Part shown: piece by piece, positions 1 to 11,713 of the stretch
Numbering within the stretch: position 1 is the first letter of the stretch
How the letters are laid out: each line of letters opens with the position of its first letter
Assembly: GCA_950022295.1 (NCBI GenBank)
Contig: OX465601.1
Coordinates: forward strand, 178,439,501-178,503,500
DNA: 64,000 nt
Direction of reading: 5' to 3'
DNA from: Bromus sterilis
Lineage: Eukaryota; Streptophyta; Magnoliopsida; Poales; Poaceae
Notes under the pieces: model-generated
Told to the model about the DNA's origin: nothing
The model's input: only the letters and a program-made list of their open reading frames with translations
The model's database searches: none
Made by a program: the position numbers and the translations under genes

Positions 1-378
1 TTTCAGGTTCATTTCTTCTGGGTTTTTTAGCGAGGCCATGGACCTCCTTACCATCGGTGTGTACTCATCCTATCGATCCACGTACCATGCATTAACCGTG
101 TCGTCGCCGAACCAAGATCCACAAACACAAGGTGTAGCGGCATTTGGAAATATAAGAATGTGATCGTCAATTACAAGGTGTAGCTGTCCATTTCATCTTT
201 TTTAAGGAGTTAGGCATGATGCTACAATTGTGTATCGTCGACGTTCATACACTTAAAACTATATGATCCAAACCTAAGAATGTGATCATCAATTACAAAG
301 TACAGAGTAAATCCATGCATACACAAAGTGATCATGAATTACAAAATATTTTTCTTAAATTTGGAGCTAGCTATCTAG

Positions 379-1968
379 CTATCGTTTCCTCATGATATTC
401 TTCTTGCCCTTCTTTGTCGTGGTTGAATAATTTAGGCCCGGGACTCCTTCACTTTTCCTCTTGAATGGGAGACATTTCTTCGGTAGGGTTGTGGTGTATG
501 TATCCTGAGCGTCGTAGTCATCTTCCATCTTCGGGTCGCCGTACTTGTCAAAGTATTGCTCGTTGGCGACTCCATCCATTCCGATGATGTTTCTTTTGCC
601 TCTCCTCACTACAACGCGGCTCGGCTTTGATGGGTCGGTAATGAAGAAGCATTGGTCCACTTGTCTAGCCAGTACCCATGGCTCATTTTTTGCGGTGACG
701 TTTCCGCCCGTAGACTTGGATTTGGCTTCGGGTATAACCATGGTGGTGAAGTACCGGTCTTCTTTTATGACGCTCTTGGCCCATCTCACACGGAACATCG
801 GCACCTTCTCTCCATAGTAGTCGAGCTCCCATATATCCTCGATCCTTCCGTAGAATCTTTCCTTGACGTCATCGGTGTAGAATATCCTCGTTACCCCTGA
901 GTTCTGGTAATCGCAGTTATTGTCATTTTCCTCTGTGTAGAATGTGTAGTCGTTGATATCATACGCTTGATAGGTCATCAGGTTGCGTGCGGCATCCTGT
1001 GACAAGGTGAATATCATCTTTTCTTCCTCGGAAGCGTTCCTTCGCGGGGGATTAGCACGAAGTTCGTCCCTGAACCAAGTCATGAAACCGGAGTTGTGCT
1101 CTTTGATTAGCCGTGGTTCTCGGTTCGTTATCTGCAGGCCCTGGTCACTGTACTTCTTCCTGATTACATCCTTGTGCTTTACTATCCAAGGATCGACCAG
1201 CTGGATGTGTTGTAGCGTGACTAGGCTTGCTCTTTCAAAGTCGATGTCTCGACCGTCAAAGTTGACATGCATTGCGCGGCTTCCATCTTGGTGACCACAC
1301 CCATCGGTCCTGCCAAAGTGCTTGTTGACGGCCATACCAACAGGGTTCTCGGTGTTGAGATAATTCGTGCAAAAAGAGATGCACTCTTCGGTTAGAACGC
1401 CCTTCGCTATGCTTGCATCTGGACGGGACCTGTTACGAACGTATTTTTTTATGTGTCCATTCATCCTTTCGAATGGCATCATGCTACGCAGAAATGCAGG
1501 CCCGAGTTGGACGATATCCTCCACGACGTGGATCAGCAGATGCACCATAATGTCAAAGAACGCGGGCGAGAAATAGATCTCAAGCTCGCATAGTATGAGC
1601 ACGAGCTCCTCCTGTAGCCTTTTGAGTTGCGTAGCGCAAATCGACTTCCGGGAGATGACGTCAAAAAAGTTGCAAAGGCCAAACAACGTTTTACAGACGT
1701 GCTCGTCCATTATCCCTCGGATCGCAACCGGGAGAATTTGCGTCATCAGCACGGTACAGTCGTGAGATTTCATCCCGCTGAAACGCTGCTTCGCCTCGTC
1801 TAGGTATGTGCTTATCTTCCCCGCGTAGCCGTTCGGAAATTTTACTCCTATGAGGTAGTGGATAAACCGCTTGATCTCCTCCTCGCACAGAGTGAAGCAT
1901 GCCGGGGGGCAGTGATCAATACCGGTCTTCTTCTTGGTCGCCCTTTTTTGTTTCCGAGAGTTTTGCAT
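379..1968 (-). pseudogene. C-terminal part of CACTA TNP2 transposase protein (DUF4218 + DUF4216)
   Basis: Open frame of 529 codons without an internal stop. Residues about 18-200 match DUF4218, with the segment 'PPACFTLCEEEIKRFIHYL' and the family hallmark 'MMPFERMNGHIKKYVRN'. Residues about 330-440 match DUF4216, with 'VKERFYGRIEDIWELDYYG' and 'VPMFRVRWAK'. These domains normally lie downstream of the Transposase_21 core in one CACTA protein. Here they are separated from the core by a frame change near 1970-2040, so I treat this as the tail of a broken gene. The start shown is only the first Met after the frame break, not a true start. The tail is lysine-rich (KRKSEGVPG... KKGKKNIMRKR), perhaps for nuclear localisation (inference). 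The shift may be a mutation or an intron boundary; sequence alone does not decide. Confidence 0.88.
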
Positions 1969-1999
1969 TTCCGTATCCTCTTCCTCCTCCGGCTCATCA

Positions 2000-3883
2000 T
2001 CGTCGTCACTAGGGGGTGAAGTTCCCTCATGATGCCCATAAATTTCAATTCATTTCTTTCTTTTGGCCCGTCATTGGTCTTCTCCGGCATGTTGAGCAGC
2101 GTGCCAAACAAGCTCCCGCACACGTTCTTTGTGATATGCATGAGATCAAGGCTATGAGGACTGCGGAGGAGACTCCAGTATTCCAAATCCCAGAAAACAG
2201 ACCTCGCTTTCCATACCCTCATCAACGGCTGAGTCTTCTTTTTTTTTTCTTTCCCGGCGCGGGGCACTCTTTCCAAGTTTTCAGCAAGTTGTCGATTTCT
2301 TTGCCGCTCCTTTGAGCTGGGGGTGCTCGGAGGTCCTCGCTTCCATCGAATAGATGTCACTGTTTTCTCCAGGCGTGTTTCTTGGGAAGCCACCTCCGAG
2401 ACCCCTGGAACACGGTTTTTGAAGATCCGGGATCTTTTGGTAGCTGGCAGTACGTTGTATTATCCATGCACCTAACGCATGCACAGAATCCTTGGACCAC
2501 CTGCCCTGAGAAATATCCGTATCCGAGATAGTCGTGCACCGTCGTGATCACCGCGGCTTTCATTGGGAAATATTCTTTTGCGGCGGCAACCCACGTATTG
2601 ACTCCGTCTTTCCATAACGTTTCTATCTCCTCTTTCACTAGCTGCAGATATAGATTGAGGTCCGTACCTGGTTGTTTCGGCCCTTGAACTAGCATACACA
2701 TTGTTATGTACTTTTTCTTCATGCACTTCCAGGGGGGAAGGTTGTATATGCATACAAACACGGGCCAGGTACTGTGTGTACTGCTCTGGCCGCCAAACGA
2801 CTTTACTCCATCGGCGCTCACACCAATCCTGAGGTTCCTTGGTTCTTCCCCAAAATCTGGGTATTCGAGGTCCAACACAGTCCATTGGCTACCATCTGAA
2901 GGGTGCCTCAGCATGTCCTCCTTTTCCGGATCTGGGTTCGGGTCATCCTCTTTTAGATTCTTTCTATCTGCATGCCAGGTCATGAGCTTTGCTTCCTCGG
3001 GATCTATGAAATACCTCTGCAAACAAGGAGTGATCGGAAAGTACCATACCACTTTTCTAGGAACTTTCTTCCCTCTCTTGTACCGACTAACACCGCACAC
3101 CGAGCATGTGGTTTTCTTTTCGTCCTCACCCCGATAGATCAAGCAATCATTTATGTAGACGTGGTATTTAACGTGCGGAAGATCGAGAGGGCACAGGACT
3201 TTCTTGGCCTCAGCGATACTAGTTGGACACGTGTTGCCCTTCGGAAGACGATCATGCCAGAATGCCATGTTATCATCGAAGCTTTCGTCGGTCCATTTGT
3301 GTTTTGCCTTCATCTCCATAGCCCAAAGTGTTACATTCAATCGGGTATCCCTGTTGTTGCATCCTTCATACAACTTCGTAACCGCGTCTTTCTCGAGTTG
3401 CGACATCTTGGCTTTCTCTCTAGCTGCACCTCTTGCGTTCAACGCCTCTTTGACAAACAGCTCTTGAACATGAGGGTCCCGCACCCAACTTGAATCTTGA
3501 TCATGTCTGACATATTGATCTTCATGTCCGGCATCTTGATCTACATGATCCGCTTCGGCATCTTCTTCATGATCATGTATGAGATGCTCTTCGTCTTCTA
3601 GCCCGCCGCTGTTGTTATGTTGCCCTTCCTCATTTACTGGTGCCCCACCATTGACGTCCTCCTCCTCACAATCTTCATGACTTATCCACCGTGTGTAGCC
3701 ATCCATCAAACCATTACGCTTCAGGTGTCTTTACAATATTCCAGAATCAGGCTCGGTCACGCACTGCAGTTTGCATCTCCGACACGGACATCTTATATCC
3801 GACCTATTGTTCCTTAGCATGTCGTTTATCGCACATTGCATCCACCTAGCCACGGTGATATCGCCCAGCATCTCGTGGACCAT
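2000..3883 (-). pseudogene. TNP2-like CACTA transposase, N-terminal and catalytic part, disrupted
   Basis: Reading from Met at 3883, residues 1-65 form a Transpos_assoc domain: a zinc-binding pattern 'CPCRRCKLQC' followed by 'HLKRNGLMDGYTRWISHED'. One in-frame TAA (about 3733-3731) splits this region. From 3709 to 2357 follows the Transposase_21 (TNP2) core: a 'WHADRKNLKEDDPNPD' block, 'YPDFGEEPRNLRIGVSADG', and 'GYGYFSGQVVQGFCACVRC' with its Cys pair. Near 2390 the frame changes and continues in another frame through 'HSLDLMHITKNVCGSLFGTLL', the highly conserved end of the core. The protein would bind subterminal repeats and cut the CACTA ends in the nucleus. With at least one stop and two frame changes it is a pseudogene. 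Confidence 0.87.
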
Positions 3884-4049
3884 GGTCGATCACCTGCGTG
3901 CACAGAGAGAGCAACACAATTATATATCACAGTCTTTGCTGGAAAAATTCGGCATGACCTTCCCTAATAATGGATGGGAGCATGCGGAGAGTGCGCCAGA
4001 AATTTGCCGAAACGGAAATGAATCGACATTTCGGCAAAACATTGGCCAC

Positions 4050-4275
4050 TCAAGATTCACATATACATCAAACCACCATAAGCTTCACATATACATCAAA
4101 CCACCACAAGCTTCACATATACACTTCACATATACATCAAAACCACCACAAGCTTCACATATACACTTCACATATACATCAAACCACCAAAAGCTTCACA
4201 TATACACTTCACATATACATCAAACCAACACAAGCTTCACATATAAATCAAACCCAAGCTTCACATATACAAAAA
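4050..4275. repeat. Minisatellite inside the CACTA element
   Basis: An imperfect tandem array built from 'cttcacatatacatcaaac' and 'caccacaag' blocks, with units of roughly 27 to 43 bp. It sits between the transposase 5' end and the subterminal repeats. It is open in two frames and yields Ser/His/Tyr/Thr-rich peptide repeats, but nothing suggests translation. Confidence 0.85.
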
Positions 4276-4528
4276 ACCCCAAGCTAATAAAGGCGAGTAT
4301 ATGGGTGATAAATGGAAGAAAAGAGTTTGGGAGGAGGTCCACTTACTTCAATATGAAATAAAATAGATTTAATGCCAAGTATGGATGGATAAATGGAAGA
4401 AATGAGGTGGGGAGAAGGAGAAAACCGAATAGATCTAGGGTGAGAAGAGTGGATCTAGTTTGAGAATTGTGTGGAGTGAATGAGAGGTGGTAGGTGGGGT
4501 GGAGTAGATAAGGGCAGCTCTAGGAATT

Positions 4529-4840
4529 TTGTGGCGCATATAGCAAGTCAGTGGTGGTGCATTGTTGAAATGCGCCACCCCTAAGCTCTTATGGGTGGCG
4601 CATTAACAAAATGCGCCACCCCTAAGCTCTTAGGGGTAGCGCATTTTGGGAATGCGCCACCTATAAGGTTCTTAGGGGTGGCACATTATACCAAATGCGC
4701 CAAGTATAAGCTCATCCAGGCTGGCCCACTCTTAGGGGTGGCGCACTGGAAAATAATGCGCCACCCGGTGGCGCATTATTTTCCAGTGCCCCACCCCTAA
4801 TAGATGTTGGCGCATGGCTTCTTATATGCGCCACTAGTAA
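4529..4840. repeat. CACTA subterminal repeat array (GGTGGCGCATT / AATGCGCCACC)
   Basis: About a dozen copies of an 11-bp motif, GGTGGCGCATT or its inverse, some degenerate, occur in both orientations within about 300 bp of the terminus (for example near 4570, 4593, 4609, 4651, 4735, 4757, 4827). Several are paired as palindromes; at 4757-4779 the two orientations abut. In En/Spm-type elements such subterminal arrays are the binding sites of the TNPA-like accessory protein that brings the ends together. Confidence 0.88.
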
Positions 4841-4872
4841 GTTTTCCATGTATATCTATTTCCCTAGTAGTG

Positions 4873-5096
4873 CAAATGGCTCCTTGCTCATCCTCACGGA
4901 AACCCTCTGCCTTCCCTTTGATCATATTCTCCTTTATTTCATCAATCTCTGCATCACCCTTCTGAGCTTCTTTGATTCTTTCCAACAGATTTGGCTTCAC
5001 TTCCAATGTTGCCACATATCCCTAAGGAACTATCTCCAACCTGAGATTCTTGAACTGCTCACATAACTCAAATGGCATATCCTCAACATTAGCAAC
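4873..5096 (-). pseudogene. Element G: RNase H-integrase linker and start of integrase (fragment)
   Basis: The minus strand encodes 'MATLEVKPNLLERIKEAQKG' and 'GFREDEQGAI', typical of the linker before the integrase zinc finger in chromovirus-type gypsy elements. If A1 and one copy of its GCAAC duplication are removed, the frame runs from the RNase H end ('ALSRKSHINVA') into 'NVEDMPFELCEQF', so both pieces belong to one gene. A TAG stop near 5021 interrupts it. The CACTA element cuts the gene at 4872/4873. Confidence 0.85.
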
Positions 5097-6603
5097 TGAT
5101 ACGTCCAAAATGCATCACTATTTTATATCGTAATTCGTCCTTATTCATTGATATATTTCACATTTCGATGATGTTCTTATGTTGTTTTGGTTTGTTTTAC
5201 ACAGTATGCAACTTTCCGGTGCCGAAGCAGCAGACGCGGGATTCAGCGGTAAAAAGTGGACGCTGAGTTGCTGAAGAAGAACACCTCCAAATTACCTGAA
5301 AATCTACGGAGGGTGTTTTTGGGAGGATTGACGGAGACACGCAAAAGAGGGACTAGAGGGGGGCCACAGGGTGCCCAGGCGGCCACCTGGCGCGGCCCCC
5401 ACCCTGGTCGCGCCGGAAGGGCGCCTGGAGCCCTGGGACCACCCCAGGCTCCCCCTCTGTCCTATATACTCTTCGTCATCCGAAAACCCTAAAAAGAGGA
5501 GTTTTTACGGAGTTTCGCCGCCGCTCCATGGCGGAAACTTACAGAGAATAAAAGGGCTCTCCGGCGGGCAGATTCCGCCGAGGAGATCACCTCCCGGAAG
5601 GGGAGATCATCGACATCGTCATCACCATCGTCACGGGCATCATCGAGATCATCATCGACATCATCCCCAACATCAGCACCATCTTCTTCCAGTCTCATCT
5701 CACAATTGGAACTTGCGGTTTAACTCGTACTATCTATCCTCTCTACTCTACCGGTGTTGATTACTACTTTGTGGTGAATGCTATTGAGTTTTGTTGGAGA
5801 AATATAATTATGACCAGATTATTTACCACCTATTTATCACCTCTGATCATGATCTCTTGTATGTCTTCTGAGTAGTTACTTTAGTTCTTGAGGACATGGG
5901 AGAAGTCTTGTTGTTAGTAGTCATAAGATGTTGAAGTAATATGTGTTGTTTGATATTTAAGTTGTGTTGTTATTTTCCTAGTGGTGTTGTGTGAGTCGAA
6001 CACTCAACACTTCGCCAAATTAAGGACCTCGGGGAATACATTGTGTATAAAGAATGCTTACGGTGGGTTGCCGGAGTGACAGAAACCTGAACCCTAGTTT
6101 GCACACTTTTGCACAAGGGAATAATGGATCCTTGATCCTATTGCTGTGGTTAGGCTTTGCCTTAATTTCTACCTTGTATTTGCGGATGCTTCCAAGTTGT
6201 TTAATCATAAGAGTGCACTTATCTTACTCTAGAAAGTGTGCTAGCATAGATCCACCCACTCAACACTTATCAACACAAAACATGTTATCAATGCGAAATA
6301 TGGCAAAAGCGCATGACTACCTCTCCATGTTTCCTCAAGAACGCTTTAGTGTTTATAAGTTCAGTTGCCAGGCTTATCCTTTTCCCAAAAGGATTGGGCC
6401 ACCTGCTGCTCCTCAGCACCATTTACTTTGCTTGCTTTTGTCTTATTGTTGCTTATACCGAAAACCCCTAAAAAGTTATCTTTCAGTGCTTGCAGTTATT
6501 CCTTGTCCAAAATCACTTATCAATACCTTTCGCGCCTCGTTGGGTTCGACGCTCTTACTTATCGAAAACGCTGCAATAGATCCCTTACGGTTGTGGGTCA
6601 TCA
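5097..6603 (+). repeat. 5' LTR of A1
   Basis: TG...CA ended, 1,507 bp. It starts TGATACGTCCAAAATGCATC and ends GTTGTGGGTCATCA. It contains a GC-rich part near 5340-5460 and a His-codon-rich stretch near 5590-5690 that opens artificial ORFs; both recur in the other A LTRs at matching places. The partner LTR is at 10195-11708. Confidence 0.95.
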
Positions 6604-6615
6604 AGTACCATTTTC

Positions 6616-6632
6616 TGGCGCCGTTGCCGGGG
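6616..6632 (+). other. Primer binding site of A1, tRNA-Asp(GUC)
   Basis: TGGCGCCGTTGCCGGGG lies 12 bases after the LTR end. It is exactly complementary to the 3' end of plant tRNA-Asp(GUC), including CCA. Confidence 0.9.
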
Positions 6633-6714
6633 GCGTAGCGCTATTGGTAAGTGAAGCTGGTAAGGAAATTTTTATATTGTTGTTTTTATTTTGCTGTTGC
6701 TGCTCTTTGTCCAT

Positions 6715-8212
6715 ATGGACAACCTAGCTATTGGATCGTCACTTGCGGGAAACGCCCCACATCTGTGGTGGTTGTTCCTCCCCCTACTGAAATTGTGCCT
6801 TATAAAATACCAGCTGGTATTATCGATTGTGTTTTGGCTAATCGTTATGCAGGAGACAGACATCCCAGTGAACACTTGCTATATTTGTCACAACTATGTT
6901 CACTATTTAAGCTTGCAGGTGTATCAATGGAGTATTCATGAGGAAATTGTTCTCCGTATCGCTTATAGATAAAGATTCAGATTGGTATAAGCTTTTTGAT
7001 AACTCACATTTGCTTGATTGGCAAGAGCTTATGTCTCTCTTTTATACCAAGTTTTATCCTCTTTATGAAATTCATCGAGACAGAAACTATATCTATAACT
7101 TTAGGTCTCGTGACGGAGAAAGCTTCGCTCAAGCTTGGGGGAGATCGAAATCCCTAATGCTCAAATGTCCTATTCATGAGCTCCCCAAGGAAATTATACT
7201 TACAATTTTTTATGCTAGACTTTCTTGTCAGGATAAGGAGATGCTGGATACCTCCTCTAGTGGGGTATTTCAGACGAAAAGCGTTGAAGAAAGATGGGAT
7301 CTCGCTGAAAGGATCCAGAAGAATACCGAAGATTGGGAAATAGATAAAGGTATTGAACCCACTATAAATTATGAGCATGATTATATAGAGAGATATGTGA
7401 AAACTGATTATTTTAATACCCTTTGCTCTAAGATTGGTCTTGATTCCCATCTAATGATTGATTTTTGTAAGGACTTTGCCTCTCATGTTGACTCTTCTTG
7501 GAAGAAGAAGGATCAGCATCATAAACCCTTCAAAGAATTACCTATTGATATTCATGTTGCTGACCCTATTTTGCCTGCTGTTATATATGAAAAGCCCCCT
7601 TTTCCCGCAAGGATAAGGGGGCACTCTTTTGTGACAGGCATATTAAATAAAAGTGAGAGAAGAATTGATGAGCCCGAGGACCAGATCAAGGTCGATACTC
7701 AAGTTGCATTGGTTAAGGATCTTGGTACTAATGATTCTTTAGATTCCAATATAAATTTTTGTGTTGTTTCCACTAACCTTGTCACAGGCAAGAATAGAGG
7801 CCCAATTTCAGGTACTCCATTAGTATCTGTTAAAATAGGAGATCACAATTATTATGGGCTATGCGATTTGGGATCGAGTGCTAGTGCTATCCCGTATTCA
7901 CTTTATCAAGAGATCATGGGTGAGATTTCACCTTGTGAACTTGAAGAAGTTGATGTTACTATTCATCTTGCAAACAGAGCAACTATCTCTCCTATCGGAA
8001 TTGTGAGAGATGTTGAAGTCTTATGCGGAAAGTTAAAATATCCTACCGACTTTCTAGTACTTGGTTCAGTAAGGTATAATTTTTGTCCTATTATTTTCGG
8101 TAGACCTTTTCTTAGAACTTGTGGAGCTATAATAGATTGCAAGAAAGGTAAAGTTTCTGTTGAATTCAATGGTGAGCCATATGAATTTAACTTTTCTATG
8201 TTCTCTAAGTAG
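6715..8212 (+). pseudogene. Element A1: gag-protease polyprotein, frameshifted near its start
   Basis: Start chosen at ATG 6715 (MDNLAIGSS...). The reading continues in a second frame through 'PTEIVPYKIPAGIIDCVLAN' and 'LLYLSQLCSLFKLAGVSME', then a shift at about 6935-6940 leads to the long 424-codon frame. That frame holds the gag capsid core ('WQELMSLFYTKFYPLYEIHR', 'RDGESFAQAWGRSKSLMLKC') and, from about residue 285, a retropepsin-like protease with active-site motif 'LCDLGSSASAIPYSLY' and flap/C-terminal 'FGRPFLRTCGAIIDCKKG'. It stops at 8212 without RT. Asp-Leu-Gly replaces the usual Asp-Thr/Ser-Gly; Asp is present, and the Leu form is common in Athila-type plant proteases. Gag forms the particle and the protease would mature it. 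Two frameshifts make this copy defective. Confidence 0.85.
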
Positions 8213-8227
8213 CCTCGTGGTACTAAT

Positions 8228-8554
8228 TTGCCTAGTAATGATAAGATTATTGAAGATATTGCTTCCATTGCTATCCCTCCTAATAATCCTTTGCATCAAT
8301 ATATGGAGGACCACGAGAACGATTTGCATATGCAGGAGAGAAACGAGCTGGAAGAAAAAGTGTTCGAGCTTCAAGGGCAGATCTATGATCTGCAGAATCA
8401 GAACTGTGAGTATGAACTAAAGTTTCTGCGCATGGGTTTGGGTGCTGAGTGCAGGATCTTGGGGACCGAAGCTTCATATGAGACTGGAGAACCGCTGCCA
8501 TGGAAGCGCTTTGCCAAGGAATACGTGATCAACATGAACAAGAATGAGGAATGA
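8228..8554 (+). CDS. Element A1: ORF2, short coiled-coil protein of unknown function
   Basis: Open frame of 108 codons starting 15 bases after the gag-protease stop. Residues 35-65 are heptad-like and charged (RNELEEKVFELQGQIYDLQN), predicting a coiled coil. The C-terminal half, from 'YDLQNQNCEYELKFLRMGLG' to 'NKNEE', is closely matched by the 168-aa ORF of A2 (20665-21171). The A2 version has a longer N-terminal part, so this one may be truncated or may have been read on from the gag frame. I know no domain for it. Conservation between two diverged copies argues that it is, or was, a real product. Confidence 0.6.
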   Translation: MPSNDKIIEDIASIAIPPNNPLHQYMEDHENDLHMQERNELEEKVFELQGQIYDLQNQNCEYELKFLRMGLGAECRILGTEASYETGEPLPWKRFAKEYVINMNKNEE

Positions 8555-10181
8555 AATCTCCTTGGGTAATGGCATCCCCTTAGCTTGTCCCAAGCTGGGG
8601 GACTGCCCGGTATCTTTATCTTTATCTTTTAGAGTCAAGTAGAGTCGTATCATGTCTAGGGAAGTTATCTTATAAAATAGGTGTTTGCATTGAGGTCTAT
8701 CACTCCTTTTTGGAGAGTTATGTATCTGTGAGTGTGGAGTCGTCTATGATGGAATATTAATGAGAAGTCTATTGATTCCTTCGCTGCACTCAGTATTCTC
8801 TTCACGCAATCGACCTTATGATGATTCTTATGGGGAGTATTGACCTTATATCAGGTATTGCTTTGAAAACTTTATTTAATCTTGGAAAACATAGATTTGG
8901 TCATAACAACAAGCATGATTTTCTCAAAGTAGCGACATAGACAAAACCTTTATGTTATTATGCTTGAAGTGTTATGTTGACAAGGAAGACAACTTGATGT
9001 GCTATGCTTATTTTAATGTTTTATGCTTTATATTGCTTTGCATCTAAGTCATCATCAATTGTCTATTCTCTCAAAGCCTTTGCTAGCCAAACCTCGGTAC
9101 TAAGCGGAATTCTTCTTGTGCATCCATACCTTGAAACCAATATTTTCCATATGAGTCCACCATACCTTCCTATTCGTGGTATTCCACTACCACTCCTAAA
9201 GTATAGAATTTATAAGTTATCCTTAAATGTTCAAAATCTTCTATTTTGTGCACCTGTTTTAGCTCATGAGGAAGTAGTAGTTAATTCATGATCTTCTTAA
9301 GTTGGACTAGTTTTATCCCGGGATTGCATGTCTATCTGCAAACCCCTAATACGAGGAGGAATTGTCATGAGTGCTCCCAACTCATAAAAGATAATACAAC
9401 AAACAAACCCTCCTTCACGCTTTGTTCATGAGAAATCGGAAAACTTTGGCAGTGATAAACAAAGGAGATTGCGGGGATGTGATCGTCCCCGTGTGGGAGC
9501 CATTCCTCAAAACTTGTCCAATTTGAGAAGTAATTGAGTTATCTATTAGCATTCGGTGAAAAAGCATGCACCTCTCAAAACTTGTTTTCATTCTGTTTGA
9601 TTTAAGGATAGCACATGAGTTTTCCCTACTTCCCTAGAGCAGGGCCTATCTTTTAGTTTTAGGTTGAGTCAGTTATTCTTACTTCTTTATATTCTTAAAG
9701 AGAGCAGACACTTGATGTGACAAGGATTCATTCATATAAAGCTGCATTAAGATCTGTCATACCGCATCCTTGTTGACATTATCATTTGATAAGTAAGTTG
9801 TTTGTTAAGCCTGGGTGAAACAAACATCTTCCTTTGTGTTAACATTTTCACTTCATGCCTAACAGCATGTTCTTTCAAAAGCTTCAATTGATCTCATCAA
9901 AATATAAAAAGAAAGAGCAGAAGTAAAATCTATTAGTTGTTCTTTGACCAAAGGACATGTTTGCCATGATTTGATGAGTTTCCTTAGCCTTACTCTTGAT
10001 TATAATTGTTATTACTCTTTCATAAGGGCCCTATGAGTTGAAGATTGTTGTTGAGGATGTTTGAGTTTGGTGAAGAAATCATGATGCTTCTTGTCCGTAT
10101 TCTATTTATCGACACTTCACTCTCTAAACTTGTGGACAGGTTTATCGAGATCAGTTTTCGCTTGGGGAAAAGTGAGGTCTA
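8555..10181 (+). other. Non-coding 3' interior of A1
   Basis: About 1.6 kb with no long ORF and no stop-free frame worth reporting. It is colinear with 21172-22760 in A2, beginning with the shared stretch 'gtaatggcatcccc'. It is a family-specific untranslated region, not random filler. Confidence 0.8.
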
Positions 10182-10194
10182 AGCTTGGGGGAGT
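10182..10194 (+). other. Polypurine tract of A1
   Basis: The tract AAGCTTGGGGGAGT directly abuts the right LTR start TGATAC. The same sequence abuts the A2 LTR at 22775. It is the expected primer site for plus-strand synthesis. Confidence 0.85.
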
Positions 10195-11708
10195 TGATAC
10201 GTCCAAAATGCATCACTATTTTATATCGTATTTCGTCCTTATTCATTGATATATTTCACATTACGATGATGTTCTTATGTTGTTTTGGCTTGTTTTACAC
10301 AGTTTGCAACTTTCCGGTGCCGAAGCAGCAGACGCAGGATTCAGCGGTAAAAAGTGGGAGTTGAGTTGCTAAAGAAGAACACCTCCAAATTACCTGAAAA
10401 TCTACGGAGGTTGTTTTTGGGAGGATTGACGAAGACACGCAAAAGAGGGACCAGAGGGGGCCACAGGGTGCCCAGGCGGCCACCTGGCGCGGCCCCCACC
10501 CTAGCCGCGCCGGGAGGGCGCCTGGAGCCCTGGGACCACCCCAGGCTCCCCCCCTCTGGCCTATATACTCTTCGTCATCCGGAAACCCTAAAAAGAGGAG
10601 TTTTTACGGAGTTCCTCCACCGCTCCGTGGCGGAAACTTACAGAGAATAAAAGGGCTATCCGGCGAGCAAATTCCTCCGAGGAGATCACCTCCCGGAAGG
10701 GGAGATCATCGCCATCGTCATCACCATCGTCACGGGCATCATCGAGATCATCATCGACATCATCCCCAACATCAGCACCATCTTCATCTTCATCCAATAT
10801 CATCTCACAATTGCAACTTGCGGTTTAACTCGTACTATCTATCCTCTCTACTCTACCGGTGTTGATTACTACTTTGTGCTGAATGCTATTGAGTTTTGTT
10901 GGAGAAATATCCTTATGACCAGATTGTTTACCACCTATTTATCACCTCTGATCATGATCTCTTTTATGTCTTGTGAGTAGTTACTTTAGTTCTTGAGGAG
11001 ATGGGAGAAGTCTTGTTGTTAGTAGTCATAAGATGTTGAAGTAATATGTGTTGTTTGATATTTAAGTTGTGTTGTTATTTTCCTAGTGGTGTTGTGTGAG
11101 TCGAACACTCAACACTTCGCCTTATTAAGGACCTAGGGTAATACATTGTGTATAAATAATGCTTACGGTGGGTTGTCGGAGTGACAGAAACCTGAACCCT
11201 AGTTTGCACACTTTTGCACAAGGGAATAATGGATCCTTGATCGTATTGCTGTGGTTAGGCTTTGCCTTAATTTCTACCTTGTATTTGCGGATGCTTGCAA
11301 TTTGTTTAATCATAAGAGTGCACTTATCTTAGTCTAGAAGGTGTGCTAGCATAGATCCACCCACTCAACACTTATCAACATAAAACATGTTATCAATGCG
11401 GAATATGGCGAAAGCGCATGACTACCTCTCCATGTGTCCTCAAGAACGCTTTAGTCTTTATAAGTTCATTTGCCAGGATTATCCTTTGCTCAAAAGGATT
11501 GGGCCACCTTCTGCTCCTCAACACCATTTACTTTGCTTGCTTTTGTCTTATTGTTGCTTATACCGAAAACCCCTAAAAAGTTATCTTTCCGTGCTTGCAG
11601 TTATTCCTTGTCCAAAATCACTTATCAATACATTTCGCTCCTCGTTGGGTTCGACACTCTTACTTATCGAAAATGCTGCAATAGATCCCTTATAGTTGTG
11701 GGTCATCA
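10195..11708 (+). repeat. 3' LTR of A1
   Basis: 1,514 bp, TGATACGTCC...GGGTCATCA, matching 5097-6603 along its whole length with scattered substitutions and small indels. GCAAC follows. Confidence 0.95.
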
Positions 11709-11713
11709 GCAAC

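Larger units (their letters stand above)
1..4872 (-). mobile_element. CACTA (En/Spm) DNA transposon, one end and transposase; other end outside window
   Basis: The + strand at 4862-4872 reads CCCTAGTAGTG, the reverse complement of the CACTACTAGGG terminus of grass CACTA elements. Just inside it, from about 4529 to 4840, lies an array of short direct and inverted subterminal repeats, and further in a minus-strand TNP2-type transposase with DUF4218 and DUF4216 domains. The element cuts the integrase of retrotransposon G, which resumes at 4873. The 3-bp target duplication would be CAA (4873-4875), but its partner lies outside the window. Bases 1-378 hold no gene; they contain loosely repeated 'gtgatcatcaattacaaa' motifs. 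Bases 4290-4528 show nothing I recognise. The transposase has stops and frameshifts, so this copy is probably not autonomous, although the termini could still be acted on in trans. Confidence 0.93.
5097..11708 (+). mobile_element. Element A1: complete non-autonomous LTR retrotransposon (gag-protease only), TSD GCAAC
   Basis: Two LTRs of about 1.5 kb, both starting TGATACGTCC and ending GGTCATCA, bracket a 3.6-kb interior. The 5-bp duplication GCAAC is exact (5092-5096 and 11709-11713). A tRNA-Asp PBS follows the left LTR and a purine-rich tract precedes the right LTR. The interior encodes gag-protease and a second short ORF, but no RT, RNase H or integrase, and there is no room for them. It must rely on an autonomous partner, probably of Athila-like type (inference from the gag and protease). 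In the first ~120 bp the two LTRs differ at four positions by eye, so the insertion is not recent. Confidence 0.95.

Noticed and set aside
5256..5760. ORFs with His-rich repeats (also 10354-10803, 22934-23544)
   Set aside because: All are the same region of the A-family LTR; the His/Asp repeats come from a 'catcatcgaga' simple sequence.
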